Source of the DNA: DATBAX01 sp963762965
Lineage (GTDB): Bacteria; Acidobacteriota; Terriglobia; Terriglobales; Acidobacteriaceae
Length of the DNA: 64,000 bases
Direction: 5' to 3'
NCBI GenBank assembly: GCA_963762965.1
Contig: CAVXME010000001.1
Coordinates: 2,542,001 to 2,606,000, forward strand
The notes beneath the pieces were generated by a model. That model saw only the letters and a list, made by a program, of their open reading frames with translations. It had not been told where the DNA came from and ran no database searches. How positions within the stretch are numbered: the first letter of the stretch is position 1; each line of letters starts with the position of its first letter. Shown in pieces: positions 7,050 to 15,144 of the stretch. Both the position numbers and the translations under genes were made by a program.

Positions 7050-8984
7050 ATGGATGCCAAGCTCAAGGCCGCGCCGCGCCTCAAACTCCTGCTCGAATTC
7101 GAGCCGGCCCATCGCGTCTTCTTCGGCAACCTGGCCGACACATTCATGCGCCGGACGGCGCCCCGCGTGGCTACCACATCGAGGCCGGGGCCTTTCTGGA
7201 ACGACGTCTTCGTCTATACCGCCATGCCTTGGCGGTCATTTTTCGAATCAGTCCTTTGGCACGTGTTGGTGGTTTCCCTGGTCTGGAGCTTATTCTGGAG
7301 AGCGCCGCAGGAAACCGCACAGCAGAAGCTGTTCCGCGATTCGCGCATCATCTACTATCCGCCTTCCCAGTCGTTTCCGACCGTGGCGAGCCGTCGTCCG
7401 CGGGTCCGTCCGCAGCCCAAGCCGCCGAAGACGGACGCTTCTCAGCAGAAGATCGTAGTGACGCCGGGGCGTAGCGCTCATAGCCTCATTCTTCCGCCCG
7501 ACCTCAAGCTGGCCGAGTCTGCGCAGTCCGATCGTGTAGCTTCGAAAATCGCCGCTGCGAACCCAACTCTCCCGGCCATGCCGCTTTCGGCCACTGGAAG
7601 CTCGCGGCGAGCCATGGCCCCAGGGCTGGTTGCCGCAGTGGCGCCGTCGCCGGATGTGAATCAAACCACGACTCGACGGCTGGGACTGCCGCAGGCGTCG
7701 GCGGTTGCCCCAGCGCCGGAAGTTGGGGCCGCGTCGTCGCGCCGCGCTGTGGGCGTGCCCAGTTCGGCCGTCGTCGCGCCGCCCCCGACAGTGCAAGGCT
7801 CGATCCGCAGAGTTGGGGACATCAACATCGGCCACTCCGAAGCCGTCGCCCCCGCGCCGCAGTTGCCGATGAGCGAGCAACGCACGATCCCAGGCAGGGC
7901 CCCGGCTGGGTTGGCAGGCACGTCCGCCGCAGTCGTTCCTCCCCCGCCAACCGTCGGAGGCTCGGGAGCGATTGCCGATGGACGGGGACGCCCGATGTCC
8001 ACGGGACTCCAGGCCGTACCGCCAGCTCCGTCCATTGGAAACGGAAGCAATTCAACAACGGGCCGGCGGGCGAACGCTTTGTCTGCCGCTGGCGCACAAG
8101 TGGTGCCGCCGACCGTGTCCGTTGATGGCGCGGGCAGCTCCACGACCGGCGGACGAGCGAGTCCATTGTCGGGCGCGGGTGTGCAAGCTGTACCGCCCGC
8201 CCCCTCGATCGGTGGCGGGGATTCCACGGCAGGCGGACGCCGGGGTTCTTTGTCCGGCGCTGGGTCCGGCGCTGGCAGGCAGGTCGTTCCACCCTCTCCA
8301 TCACTGGATGGCGCGGGCAATTCCTCAGGCGGCGGACGCGCGAACTCGTTATCGGGTGCGGCCCCGCAAGTCGTTCCCCCCGCTCCATCCCTGGGGAACG
8401 AAAGCGCTTCCGGCTTGGGGGGAAGCGGGAATCTGTCCACCGCTGGCATGCGAGTGGTGCCCCCATCTCCGTCCGTGGACAGCGCCGGCAACTCGGCTGG
8501 AAGCGGTCGACCAGCGACGACGGATATTCCGCAAGAGGTTGCGTCACCGCCGGCGCAGGCAACGGCCGCCGACGACCACAGCCAACCTGCGGTGCAGGAA
8601 CTGCCGGTGAACTTGATTGGGCTGGTGCTGGCTTTGCCGGGTACGTCTTATTTCTCCAACTACGAGGTCTTCGTTGCCCGCAGACGGATTGGCAAAGACG
8701 AGACTGCGCTCATAAAACTGGTTTACGAGTTTCTTCCGTATCAACGGCGGTTGTCAGAAATTGGCTTGAAGAACGCGAAAGTGTACAAGCTCACCGTGGT
8801 CAGGGACACGACTTGCGACGAAACCTTGATGCAAATGCTCAATCCGCAAATCGACGAATCCCACCCCGGCACGAAGTACACGTTCGACCCTGCGCTCCTG
8901 GGCCCCAACGATCCCAACAGCATGTTGCCCTGCTATCGCACTACCGCGGACGACTTCCGGAAAGCGCTTTCGAAAGCCCACTAG
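7050..8984 (+). CDS. Membrane-anchored protein with long PPxPS tandem-repeat region
   Basis: A protein of about 644 residues. One transmembrane segment (around residues 70-92, FFESVLWHVLVVSLVWSLFW) follows a cytoplasmic amino end. Then comes a Pro-rich linker and a low-complexity repeat region of about 330 residues in which the core V-V-P-P-x-P-S/T-x-x-x-G recurs some ten times, spaced 25-30 residues apart with Gly/Ser/Arg-rich filler. A conserved-looking C-terminal domain of about 125 residues follows (NLIGLVLALPGTSYFSNYEV, CDETLMQMLNP). The overall plan resembles TonB-like periplasm-spanning proteins, but I see no TonB C-terminal motif. An upstream ATG at 6978 overlaps a perfect TATAAT (6974-6979), so the start at 7050 is preferred, although its ribosome site is weak. 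Confidence 0.8.
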   Translation: MDAKLKAAPRLKLLLEFEPAHRVFFGNLADTFMRRTAPRVATTSRPGPFWNDVFVYTAMPWRSFFESVLWHVLVVSLVWSLFWRAPQETAQQKLFRDSRIIYYPPSQSFPTVASRRPRVRPQPKPPKTDASQQKIVVTPGRSAHSLILPPDLKLAESAQSDRVASKIAAANPTLPAMPLSATGSSRRAMAPGLVAAVAPSPDVNQTTTRRLGLPQASAVAPAPEVGAASSRRAVGVPSSAVVAPPPTVQGSIRRVGDINIGHSEAVAPAPQLPMSEQRTIPGRAPAGLAGTSAAVVPPPPTVGGSGAIADGRGRPMSTGLQAVPPAPSIGNGSNSTTGRRANALSAAGAQVVPPTVSVDGAGSSTTGGRASPLSGAGVQAVPPAPSIGGGDSTAGGRRGSLSGAGSGAGRQVVPPSPSLDGAGNSSGGGRANSLSGAAPQVVPPAPSLGNESASGLGGSGNLSTAGMRVVPPSPSVDSAGNSAGSGRPATTDIPQEVASPPAQATAADDHSQPAVQELPVNLIGLVLALPGTSYFSNYEVFVARRRIGKDETALIKLVYEFLPYQRRLSEIGLKNAKVYKLTVVRDTTCDETLMQMLNPQIDESHPGTKYTFDPALLGPNDPNSMLPCYRTTADDFRKALSKAH

Positions 8985-9006
8985 TAGCGGTACGGTCAAA
9001 CATTCG

Positions 9007-9068
9007 TGAACCACCAAGGATCGCATTCAGGGAGTTCCTCTGTGCAACTCTGTGTCCTCTGTGGTGAA
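9007..9068. repeat. Degenerate interspersed repeat, CTCTGTG-rich
   Basis: The stretch between the repeat-protein stop and the TetR gene contains CCACCAAGG at its left end and repeated CTCTGTG units at its right end, ending in TCTGTGGTGAA. Sequences of this type (CACAGAG-rich, with inverted CCAC/GTGG ends) are known to me as noncoding dispersed repeats in soil bacterial genomes. It is open in the TetR frame, but I do not take it as coding. Confidence 0.4.
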
Positions 9069-9125
9069 GCATCAAAATTATTCTCAATTGGCAATCCGGC
9101 GCGCAACTGTTTATTCTGTCGCCGG

Positions 9126-9713
9126 ATGACTCGCGACACCACACTCGATCCCCGGCAGGAAATCCTGCGTACCGCCGCGCGCCTTTTCCAGCAACAGGGA
9201 TACGACGGAACGTCCATGAATGACGTGGCCGCCGCTCTCAAACTGAGCAAAGGCGGCCTCTATCACCACTTCCAGAGCAAGGATGAAATCCTGTTCAACC
9301 TGATGGACCATGCCATGGACATCACCCAGGAGCGGGTCATTAATGCGGTGCGCGGAATTGCCGATCCCGAAGGACGGCTGCGTGCTTTGATCCGCCTGCA
9401 TATCAGCGTGGTGTTAAGCATCCGCGACCGTGAGATTACCGTAATGCTGCACGAAAATCACCCGCTGCCACCGCCGTTACGTAAGCGCATCAATACCCGC
9501 AAGAAAGAGTATGTACATTTCGTCGAGAATTTGATCCGGGAAGTGCAGGCTCTTCGCCAGTCAAAAGGCAACGTCAGCCCGCGTGCGGCGGCATTTGCCC
9601 TGCTGGGAATGATTAATTGGATTTACCAGTGGTATCGCCCGGAAGGCACGCTGCTGGAAGAAAATCTGGTGCAGCAATATACGGACATCTTCTTCGCCGG
9701 GGCATTCCAGTGA
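9126..9713 (+). CDS. TetR/AcrR-family transcriptional regulator
   Basis: A 195-residue regulator. The amino end carries the TetR helix-turn-helix (EILRTAARLFQQQGYDGTSM then NDVAAALKLSKGGLYHHFQS), followed by KDEILFNLMDHAM. The rest is the variable ligand-binding and dimerisation domain. ATG at 9126 was chosen because the frame upstream (to 9006) lies in repeat DNA. No operator is obvious within about 100 bases. The TetR-type palindrome at 3543-3556 is the only such site noticed in the window, but nothing links the two beyond family preference. The next gene is a cupin on the same strand, separated by a dispersed repeat. Confidence 0.92.
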   Translation: MTRDTTLDPRQEILRTAARLFQQQGYDGTSMNDVAAALKLSKGGLYHHFQSKDEILFNLMDHAMDITQERVINAVRGIADPEGRLRALIRLHISVVLSIRDREITVMLHENHPLPPPLRKRINTRKKEYVHFVENLIREVQALRQSKGNVSPRAAAFALLGMINWIYQWYRPEGTLLEENLVQQYTDIFFAGAFQ

Positions 9714-9721
9714 TTCCCTAC

Positions 9722-9868
9722 GTCATCCTGAGCGTAGTGGCTGTTTCGCGAAGCGAAGCAGACACGAAGTCGAAGGACCCCCACTCAACCGGAACTGTGA
9801 GCAGAAAGGGATTCTTCGACTCCGCAGTTCATCCGCAATGCGGATGAACTGACTCCGCTCAGAATGAC
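9722..9868. repeat. 147-bp interspersed imperfect palindrome, copy 1
   Basis: Begins GTCATCCTGAGCG and ends GCTCAGAATGAC, so the ends pair. It contains GCGAAGCGAAGCAGACACG, AGTCGAAGGACCCC and TTCGACTCC, plus an internal hairpin (AGTTCATCCGC/GCGGATGAACT). A second copy of nearly the same length lies at 22009-22156. It ends six bases before the ATG of the cupin gene and so supplies that gene's ribosome-binding region. Confidence 0.75.
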
Positions 9869-9874
9869 AATGAC

Positions 9875-10195
9875 ATGAAGACTTTTTTCCAAATCTCTGA
9901 ACTGGAACATGAACGCGAAGCTGCCGGGAAGCTGTACCTGGAATTCCTGCGCGTGCCCTCTATGAGCGCCGGTGTTTATAGGCTAGCCGCAGGAAGTGCC
10001 GATCCGCAAAAACCGCACCGAGAAGACGAAATGTACTACGTGGTGCAAGGCAAGGCGCGCATGCGGGTGGGATCGGACGACCAAGCGATTGGGCAGGGAA
10101 GCGTGATCTTTGTAGCCGCGAACGTGGAGCATCATTTCCACGACATCACGGAAGAACTGACCGTGCTGGTGTTCTTCGCGCCTGCGGAAAGCTAG
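9875..10195 (+). CDS. Small cupin-domain protein
   Basis: A 106-residue single-domain cupin. The two cupin motifs are seen as PHREDEMYYVVQGKARMRVG and GSVIFVAANVEHHFHDI, with His and Glu residues positioned to bind a metal. Proteins of this size include sugar- and polyketide-modifying enzymes as well as binding proteins, so no reaction is assigned. The start ATG at 9875 follows directly on a dispersed repeat and has no visible Shine-Dalgarno sequence, which may mean weak translation. It lies on the same strand as the TetR gene 160 bases upstream. Confidence 0.85.
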   Translation: MKTFFQISELEHEREAAGKLYLEFLRVPSMSAGVYRLAAGSADPQKPHREDEMYYVVQGKARMRVGSDDQAIGQGSVIFVAANVEHHFHDITEELTVLVFFAPAES

Positions 10196-10206
10196 CAGCA
10201 AAGCAA

Positions 10207-10986
10207 TTACGGTGCGTGTGTCTCTTTGGCGGGGATCCAGTAAACTTCTTCTTTCAGCACTTCCTTGGTGAATCCGATTCGCTTCAGCATTCCTTTGCCG
10301 TTTTCAATCATGTCAGGATGTCCGCAAAGATATCCCACGGCGTTGGCTCCGTTCAGGCCCCACATGTCCGTATATTTGCGTAGCACATCGTCCACGCGGC
10401 CGGTTTCACCGGTCCATTTCTCGTCGTCCCAGGGACGGCTGATGGTGGGGACGTACTGTAGCCAGGGAACTTCGTCGGCGAACTTTCTCAGCTCTTCGCA
10501 GTATCCAAATTCCCAGGATTTACTGGCGCCATTCAAAATGAAAAGTTTGTGCTCTCCCTTGAACGTGCCCGCTTTCCAATCTTTGTAGAGAGTGCGGACA
10601 TAGCTCACGAACGGCGCGACTCCGGTGACGGTCGAAACCAGCAGATGATTAGTGCGTCCGCTCTTGTGGTCGAGCGTGAATAATCCCTTGGGGCTTTTTC
10701 GCATGAGCACGTCATCCCCGACCTGCAACTTGAAAAGCTTGGGAGTCAATTCGCCTTGCGGCACCAGCTCAAAGAAGAACTCGATTTCATCTTCGTAAGG
10801 CGACGACACAATGGAGTAGGCCCGCTCGGAACGCTTGTCCGGCCCCTGCACTCCCAGCGTGGCATATTGTCCGGGGGTGAACTTGAACGCTCCCCCTGCC
10901 TGCACGCGGATCATCCACAAGTCTTCTGCAAAATCCACGCGCTTGGTGAGGCGAGCATGGTAAAACTTGTCGTCGGCAGTGGTCAT
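10207..10986 (-). CDS. Ferredoxin-NADP reductase-like flavoprotein
   Basis: A 259-residue FAD/NAD(P)-binding reductase of the FNR superfamily. The FAD-binding barrel contains RAYSIVSSPYEDEIEFFFEL and RKSPKGLFTLD. The nucleotide-binding domain contains STVTGVAPFVSYVRTL, and GYLCGHPDMIENGKGML corresponds to the CG(P)xxM motif near the C terminus. It would move electrons between NAD(P)H and ferredoxin or flavodoxin. ATG at 10986 (MTTADDKFYHARL) has GAGG ten bases upstream. It is convergent with the cupin gene, only 11 bases away. The electron partner is not identifiable from the neighbours. Confidence 0.88.
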   Translation of the reverse strand: MTTADDKFYHARLTKRVDFAEDLWMIRVQAGGAFKFTPGQYATLGVQGPDKRSERAYSIVSSPYEDEIEFFFELVPQGELTPKLFKLQVGDDVLMRKSPKGLFTLDHKSGRTNHLLVSTVTGVAPFVSYVRTLYKDWKAGTFKGEHKLFILNGASKSWEFGYCEELRKFADEVPWLQYVPTISRPWDDEKWTGETGRVDDVLRKYTDMWGLNGANAVGYLCGHPDMIENGKGMLKRIGFTKEVLKEEVYWIPAKETHAP

Positions 10987-11071
10987 TCCTGGTTTACCTC
11001 GCGAATTTCTCAACCCAAACAGCGGTGTTAGTTTACAGCAGTCCGCAACTGGTGCAACCGGCGATAGCCAC

Positions 11072-12370
11072 CTATTTTGAATTGGATGAAACGCTCGACT
11101 GCGTGGAAACAGCCTGGCCCCACGACCTCAGGTCTTGCAACTCCTGCAGCGTCTTGCTTCTGTCAGCTTGATCCTTCTTCGCGATGACGATTGAGCTCGG
11201 ATTGGAATAGAAATCGAGAATGTTCCGCCGCAGTTCAGGCGTGAGCTGCGCGAATTGGTTCTTGTCTAAATCACCGAGAAGATGAGCGTAGGTAGTGTCG
11301 GCGAGGGAATATTCTCCTGGGCTCGTGGGAAGGCCAGTGTCGCAATCCAGATTGGGCAGTTGAAGTCGACCGTCTTTTGCATCAAGCAAGAGTGTGCCGT
11401 AGTCCCCCACCGTCGTATTGATGCTCTTGATGTACATGTCTTCGGTTTGCGTGGAAGGAATTTTGAACGCGAGAGCATTAAAGGGGCCGACTTTGGGAAT
11501 GATCTTCAGAAAGAAAGCCAGAACGCGCGCGCCGAACTTCGGCTTGCGATAAGTCGTGCCCCAATCTTTCCTGTAGTTGGTGCGCGAGAGGTGATACAGG
11601 AATTCCTTTTCGTTAAAGTTTGGTGTATCGCGAACAATTTCCTTGCGACGATTGATCAGCGCAACCCGGGTCATCTCGGGAATGACCCTCGCGATGGCGT
11701 GACGGAACGTGCCGATGGCCAGGTCTTCGTCTCCGAATAAATCCGAAAGTTTAAGTCCGTAGGTCTGGAGAAATGCCCGTTCCAAAAGTGGTTTGGAGAC
11801 ATTGAAGCCGATGAAATCGTGATAGCTGTCCGAGGTATAACGATTCTTCGCCACCTGCACCATGTCGAAGCCGAACTCCGTGCGAATATGCGCTTTGGGA
11901 TTGTCCGCGTACGTGACTTGGTCGCCATATTTCTTACGCAGCTTGGGGAAATCAATGGCCACCACCTGGTTGATGATGGGATGTCCGCTGTTGTCGGAAG
12001 CGTAGTGCGCCAGTGCGCCCAGAGCAAAAGCATATTCATTAATATCGGAAGATTGCTGGAGCAACGCGTTCACAAAATCCCCGGTGCGAACGTAGTGGAC
12101 CAGATCGCTGAAATACTTGCTGCCGAAAGGGTAGTAACCCATGTCCTGAAGTAGGCTGCCTCCGTAGGCGTAAGAATGGGCCTGACGCAAATCCTCGGCA
12201 CTCGCCGCGGGGAACCGCTTGAGCAGCAGCGGCTGGATTTGGTCTTTCCACAGCAGGTCGACGACCTCTTCGTGGGTCAGGACCGAATAACTATTGCCCA
12301 CACCGGAGCACAAGAGCACCAACAGGGCCGTGGCAGCCGGTTTCCAGAGAAATTGCAGGATGGGTCGCAT
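11072..12370 (-). CDS. Secreted zinc-dependent phospholipase C-like protein
   Basis: A 432-residue protein with a signal peptide (MRPILQFLWKPAATALLVLL, ending near VGNSYS). The motifs LTHEEVVDLLW, HSYAYGGSLLQDMGYYPFG and ALGALAHYASDNSGHP place His and Asp residues as in the zinc-dependent phospholipase C / S1-P1 nuclease fold, where they hold metal ions. The length is well above bacterial PLC enzymes of about 280 residues, with a C-terminal extension that has no recognised motif. The substrate is unknown. Similar acidobacterial proteins are usually annotated only as zinc-dependent phospholipase C domain proteins. Confidence 0.75.
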   Translation of the reverse strand: MRPILQFLWKPAATALLVLLCSGVGNSYSVLTHEEVVDLLWKDQIQPLLLKRFPAASAEDLRQAHSYAYGGSLLQDMGYYPFGSKYFSDLVHYVRTGDFVNALLQQSSDINEYAFALGALAHYASDNSGHPIINQVVAIDFPKLRKKYGDQVTYADNPKAHIRTEFGFDMVQVAKNRYTSDSYHDFIGFNVSKPLLERAFLQTYGLKLSDLFGDEDLAIGTFRHAIARVIPEMTRVALINRRKEIVRDTPNFNEKEFLYHLSRTNYRKDWGTTYRKPKFGARVLAFFLKIIPKVGPFNALAFKIPSTQTEDMYIKSINTTVGDYGTLLLDAKDGRLQLPNLDCDTGLPTSPGEYSLADTTYAHLLGDLDKNQFAQLTPELRRNILDFYSNPSSIVIAKKDQADRSKTLQELQDLRSWGQAVSTQSSVSSNSK

Positions 12371-12659
12371 GTGTCGGAGTTGGATGCCTTTTAGAGCTTA
12401 TAGGAAAGCATCGGCATCACAGCGCGGGCCGATCAATAAGCATCTCCCACCCATATAGGTTTATAGCTCATCGAAATTGGGTCGCGAGTACCCAGGGAAC
12501 GGCGAACTTTAGTCAGAAGAGCCGAGTGCGCTGGACCGGTAAGCTGTTCGGATTCAGTGAGTTGAGAGCCTGGAGTCGCCCATCAGTAATAGCAAGTCGT
12601 AACCACTACGGGGGCACCCGTAACTTTACGCAGGGGCGACCGGACCCTAGACTCCTTCC
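12371..12659. other. Intergenic stretch without recognised gene
   Basis: About 290 bases between the phospholipase-like gene and a possible small reading frame. I see no convincing terminator, riboswitch or repeat. A weak GGGT-CGCGAGT-ACCC hairpin occurs near 12480. Confidence 0.3.
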
Positions 12660-12893
12660 ATGCACGCTTGGGAAGGAAATCCGCGGTTGGACGAATCGTC
12701 CGAGTACCGCTCGCTGGAGCTGACGTCGGAGGGCAAGAGGACTACGAAGTCCGTGACCTCGCGTCCGGTCAGCTGGCGAGTATTGCTGGTGCTGGCAGTG
12801 GGATCTCTACTGGGAGTGCCGTTTCTTGCGACCGGGACCTTTCACGCGGTTTGGGCGCAGATTTCACATACGCTGCCCTTTCTTCGCCGCTAG
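12660..12893 (+). CDS. Possible small single-helix membrane protein
   Basis: A 77-residue frame with a hydrophilic first half and one hydrophobic segment (SWRVLLVLAVGSLLGVPFLA) ending in basic residues. No ribosome-binding site precedes the ATG. A GTG inside the frame just before the helix is an alternative start, preceded at some distance by GAGG. The amino-acid composition is compatible with a real membrane peptide, but nothing else supports it, and the overlapping frame (12668-12910) is about as long. Confidence 0.3.
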   Translation: MHAWEGNPRLDESSEYRSLELTSEGKRTTKSVTSRPVSWRVLLVLAVGSLLGVPFLATGTFHAVWAQISHTLPFLRR

Positions 12894-12931
12894 CGCGTCA
12901 CGTCTCTTAAAATTCCAATCGACACTACGAT

Positions 12932-14059
12932 CTAGTCCGCCATCTTTGCCACGTGCAGATCGAAGCCAGTTTTCGGCAGCAGTGACGTCAGCTCGAATGC
13001 CTTGAATCCGTCTCCGGTGACTTCGGTGTGGCGATAAAGACCGGGCTCGATTTCCGCAATTTCATGGCGGCCTTCCGTATCTTCGAGAAATTGCTGTGCG
13101 GTCTTCTCGCTCGCGTCATGATTGTTCCCACTGCTGGATACGGCTTCCGCGGCGTAAGACCGCACCAGTTTGGGCCAGTACTTTTCCAAAAGATCGGTGC
13201 TGGCGAAAATGTCGGCCCAGATGATTTCGCCGTTTACCGCGACCACCACTCCCACCGCTTTGCGGTCGCGCAACTGCTGGATCAGACTTTGATAGTCCTG
13301 CTGCATGGGCGCGGCCAAGGCATCGACTTTTTGTTTCACTTCTCCGTTCTGCATTACCCGCGCATACGAACTGGTTTCAGCCACTGCACTCGCGGCAGGG
13401 GCGGAAAGGCCGTAGCTAACCGATTCCTTAGCCTTGCCAACTTCGGCCCAGACTTTCGCCTGGTCTTTGTCGACCATCGCTTTGGAGCGGACTGCCGGCT
13501 GCGCCATTCCTGCGCCGATCGCCCCGCCTGAGCCGACTCCCCCGCCGAATGTTGATGTCGGGCCTGTCCAGCGTCCCGGCTCCACGCAGAACACGCTTAA
13601 ATCAATGGGATCACTTTCCGCCGGAACGATGCGATCTTTGCCAATCACGCGGTCCTGATGGCCCCCAGCGACGATCTCGCCCGCCAGCAGGATCAGCGGT
13701 CGCTGCGAGTTATTGATCAACACCAATTGATTGACCTGGGCTTCGCCGCTGGGGCGTCCATCCATGATGGGGCCGGAGTGCTGATGGCGAGGCCTCACCA
13801 AAGGCTGCGCATTTCCAGACTCAGTAACGATTACCTCACCGGAGCGTAGGCCTTCATCCAGAGTGAGAAATTGTTGCGTGTCATGCGACATAGCAGCCAC
13901 AACCGGGAAAATTGTGAGATTTCCGTGGCGGATGGGCGCCAAGACTTTATAGCCGGAAATCGGAGCCATTTCGCCGCCACGCGCCAGACACGGCACAATA
14001 ATGGCGAGCCCGGCGAGAACCACAACTGCTAGAACCAGCAACCACAGTTTCTTATTCAT
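12932..14059 (-). CDS. Secreted or membrane-anchored ARPP-1-like domain protein
   Basis: A 375-residue protein with an amino-terminal hydrophobic signal or anchor (MNKKLWLLVLAVVVLAGLAI). The body begins GYKVLAPIRHGNLTIFPVV and includes NNSQRPLILLAGEIVAGGHQDRVIGKD, as in the ARPP-1 (ARG and rhodanese-phosphatase associated) family as far as I recall it. The biochemical role of the family is unknown to me. A Gly-rich stretch (GGGVGSGGAIGAG) interrupts the domain and probably forms a loop. It is divergently arranged to the sigma-factor gene. A GAGGAGTACC-type sequence precedes the ATG. Confidence 0.65.
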   Translation of the reverse strand: MNKKLWLLVLAVVVLAGLAIIVPCLARGGEMAPISGYKVLAPIRHGNLTIFPVVAAMSHDTQQFLTLDEGLRSGEVIVTESGNAQPLVRPRHQHSGPIMDGRPSGEAQVNQLVLINNSQRPLILLAGEIVAGGHQDRVIGKDRIVPAESDPIDLSVFCVEPGRWTGPTSTFGGGVGSGGAIGAGMAQPAVRSKAMVDKDQAKVWAEVGKAKESVSYGLSAPAASAVAETSSYARVMQNGEVKQKVDALAAPMQQDYQSLIQQLRDRKAVGVVVAVNGEIIWADIFASTDLLEKYWPKLVRSYAAEAVSSSGNNHDASEKTAQQFLEDTEGRHEIAEIEPGLYRHTEVTGDGFKAFELTSLLPKTGFDLHVAKMAD

Positions 14060-14263
14060 GTTGGTACTCCTCGTCCGGACACACCCGGACTAGGCGGGGC
14101 ATACGCTCTTCCAGCGTTTTTTTCTCAACCCGCTATGAATCGAACGGCAAAATTCCAGCTCCTTGCGTCTAAATAATTGGTAGCATCCAGACGGGCCTTG
14201 CCCGCCATGCCCGATCGCGGTGTCCAATTCGTTGGTGACGCGTCTACAGGTTTGGAGTCGCTT

Positions 14264-15136
14264 ATGGCGGAGCTTTTTCAAAAATGTTGTGGCCAGGAAT
14301 TTGGCCTGAGCTGTGAACAATTCGCCGTAATTCTCGAAGAGGTTCGCGCCAAATATTTGCCCGCCGATGCGCAGCCGGCGGCGGTGCAGGAGCTGTACGC
14401 AAGTCTGCGCGTGGAAGATCTTGCCCTCGCCCGCGCATGTGCTGCGGGGAATGAACGCGCCTGGGAGCGGTTCTTGCTGCGCTATCGCGAAAAGCTTTAC
14501 GACATCGCCGGCTACATCACCAAGGAAAGTTCCTCCGCGCGCGAACTGGCGGATTCGCTGTACGCCGACCTCTACGGCATGTCGGCACGCGACGGGCAAC
14601 GTGTATCGAAGCTCGCGTCCTACACCGGACGGGGATCGCTCGAAGGCTGGTTGCGCACGGTCATGGCCCAGGAGCACGTGAATCGCTATCGCAAGCAGCG
14701 GCGTCTGGTGAGTCTGGACGAAGAGAGTGAAGAAGGCGTGCAGTATGCGGCGGCGGAAACAGAGCCGGCAATCGCGGTTGAACCCAGACTAGAGGCTGCC
14801 ATTGATGAAGCTCTGGGTGCGCTTTCTTCTGAAGACCGGTTTGTGCTGGCGGCGTATTATCTGGATGACCGCACTCTGGCGGACATCGCGCGCGCGCTTT
14901 CGGTGCATGAATCTACCATCAGCCGCAAGGTGGACAAACTGGCCAAGTCCCTGCGTAAGCAGATATTGGCGGCCTTGGGACGCAGCGGCATGAGCCGTCG
15001 CCAAGCCCAGGAAGCCCTGGAGGTGGACGTGCGGGACTTGGGTTTGAATATCCGCAGTCGTCTGGCGCAAGAAGTTGCACCTGGGGCGTTCTCAGAGAAG
15101 AAGGCGGAAGCCCCGGCTGGCGATGGAGCCGGGTAA
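14264..15136 (+). CDS. ECF-like RNA polymerase sigma factor
   Basis: A 290-residue sigma-70 family protein. Region 2 is seen in LARACAAGNERAWERFLLRY with the following AGYIT and ELADSLYADLYG parts. Region 4 is GALSSEDRFVLAAYYLDDRT followed by the helix-turn-helix LADIARALSVHESTISRKVD. There is an extra amino-terminal segment of about 60 residues and a C-terminal tail of about 50, longer than minimal ECF factors. ATG at 14264 is supported by GGAG seven bases upstream, while the longer frame starts at TTG. It lies eight bases before the gene for a zinc-finger membrane protein that is likely its anti-sigma factor. Confidence 0.82.
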   Translation: MAELFQKCCGQEFGLSCEQFAVILEEVRAKYLPADAQPAAVQELYASLRVEDLALARACAAGNERAWERFLLRYREKLYDIAGYITKESSSARELADSLYADLYGMSARDGQRVSKLASYTGRGSLEGWLRTVMAQEHVNRYRKQRRLVSLDEESEEGVQYAAAETEPAIAVEPRLEAAIDEALGALSSEDRFVLAAYYLDDRTLADIARALSVHESTISRKVDKLAKSLRKQILAALGRSGMSRRQAQEALEVDVRDLGLNIRSRLAQEVAPGAFSEKKAEAPAGDGAG

Positions 15137-15144
15137 CTGTTGAT

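Noticed and set aside
3543..9713. Direct pairing of the TetR regulator at 9126 with the ilv palindrome
   Set aside because: Both are of the TetR type, but nothing else links them. Left as an open test and not as a call.
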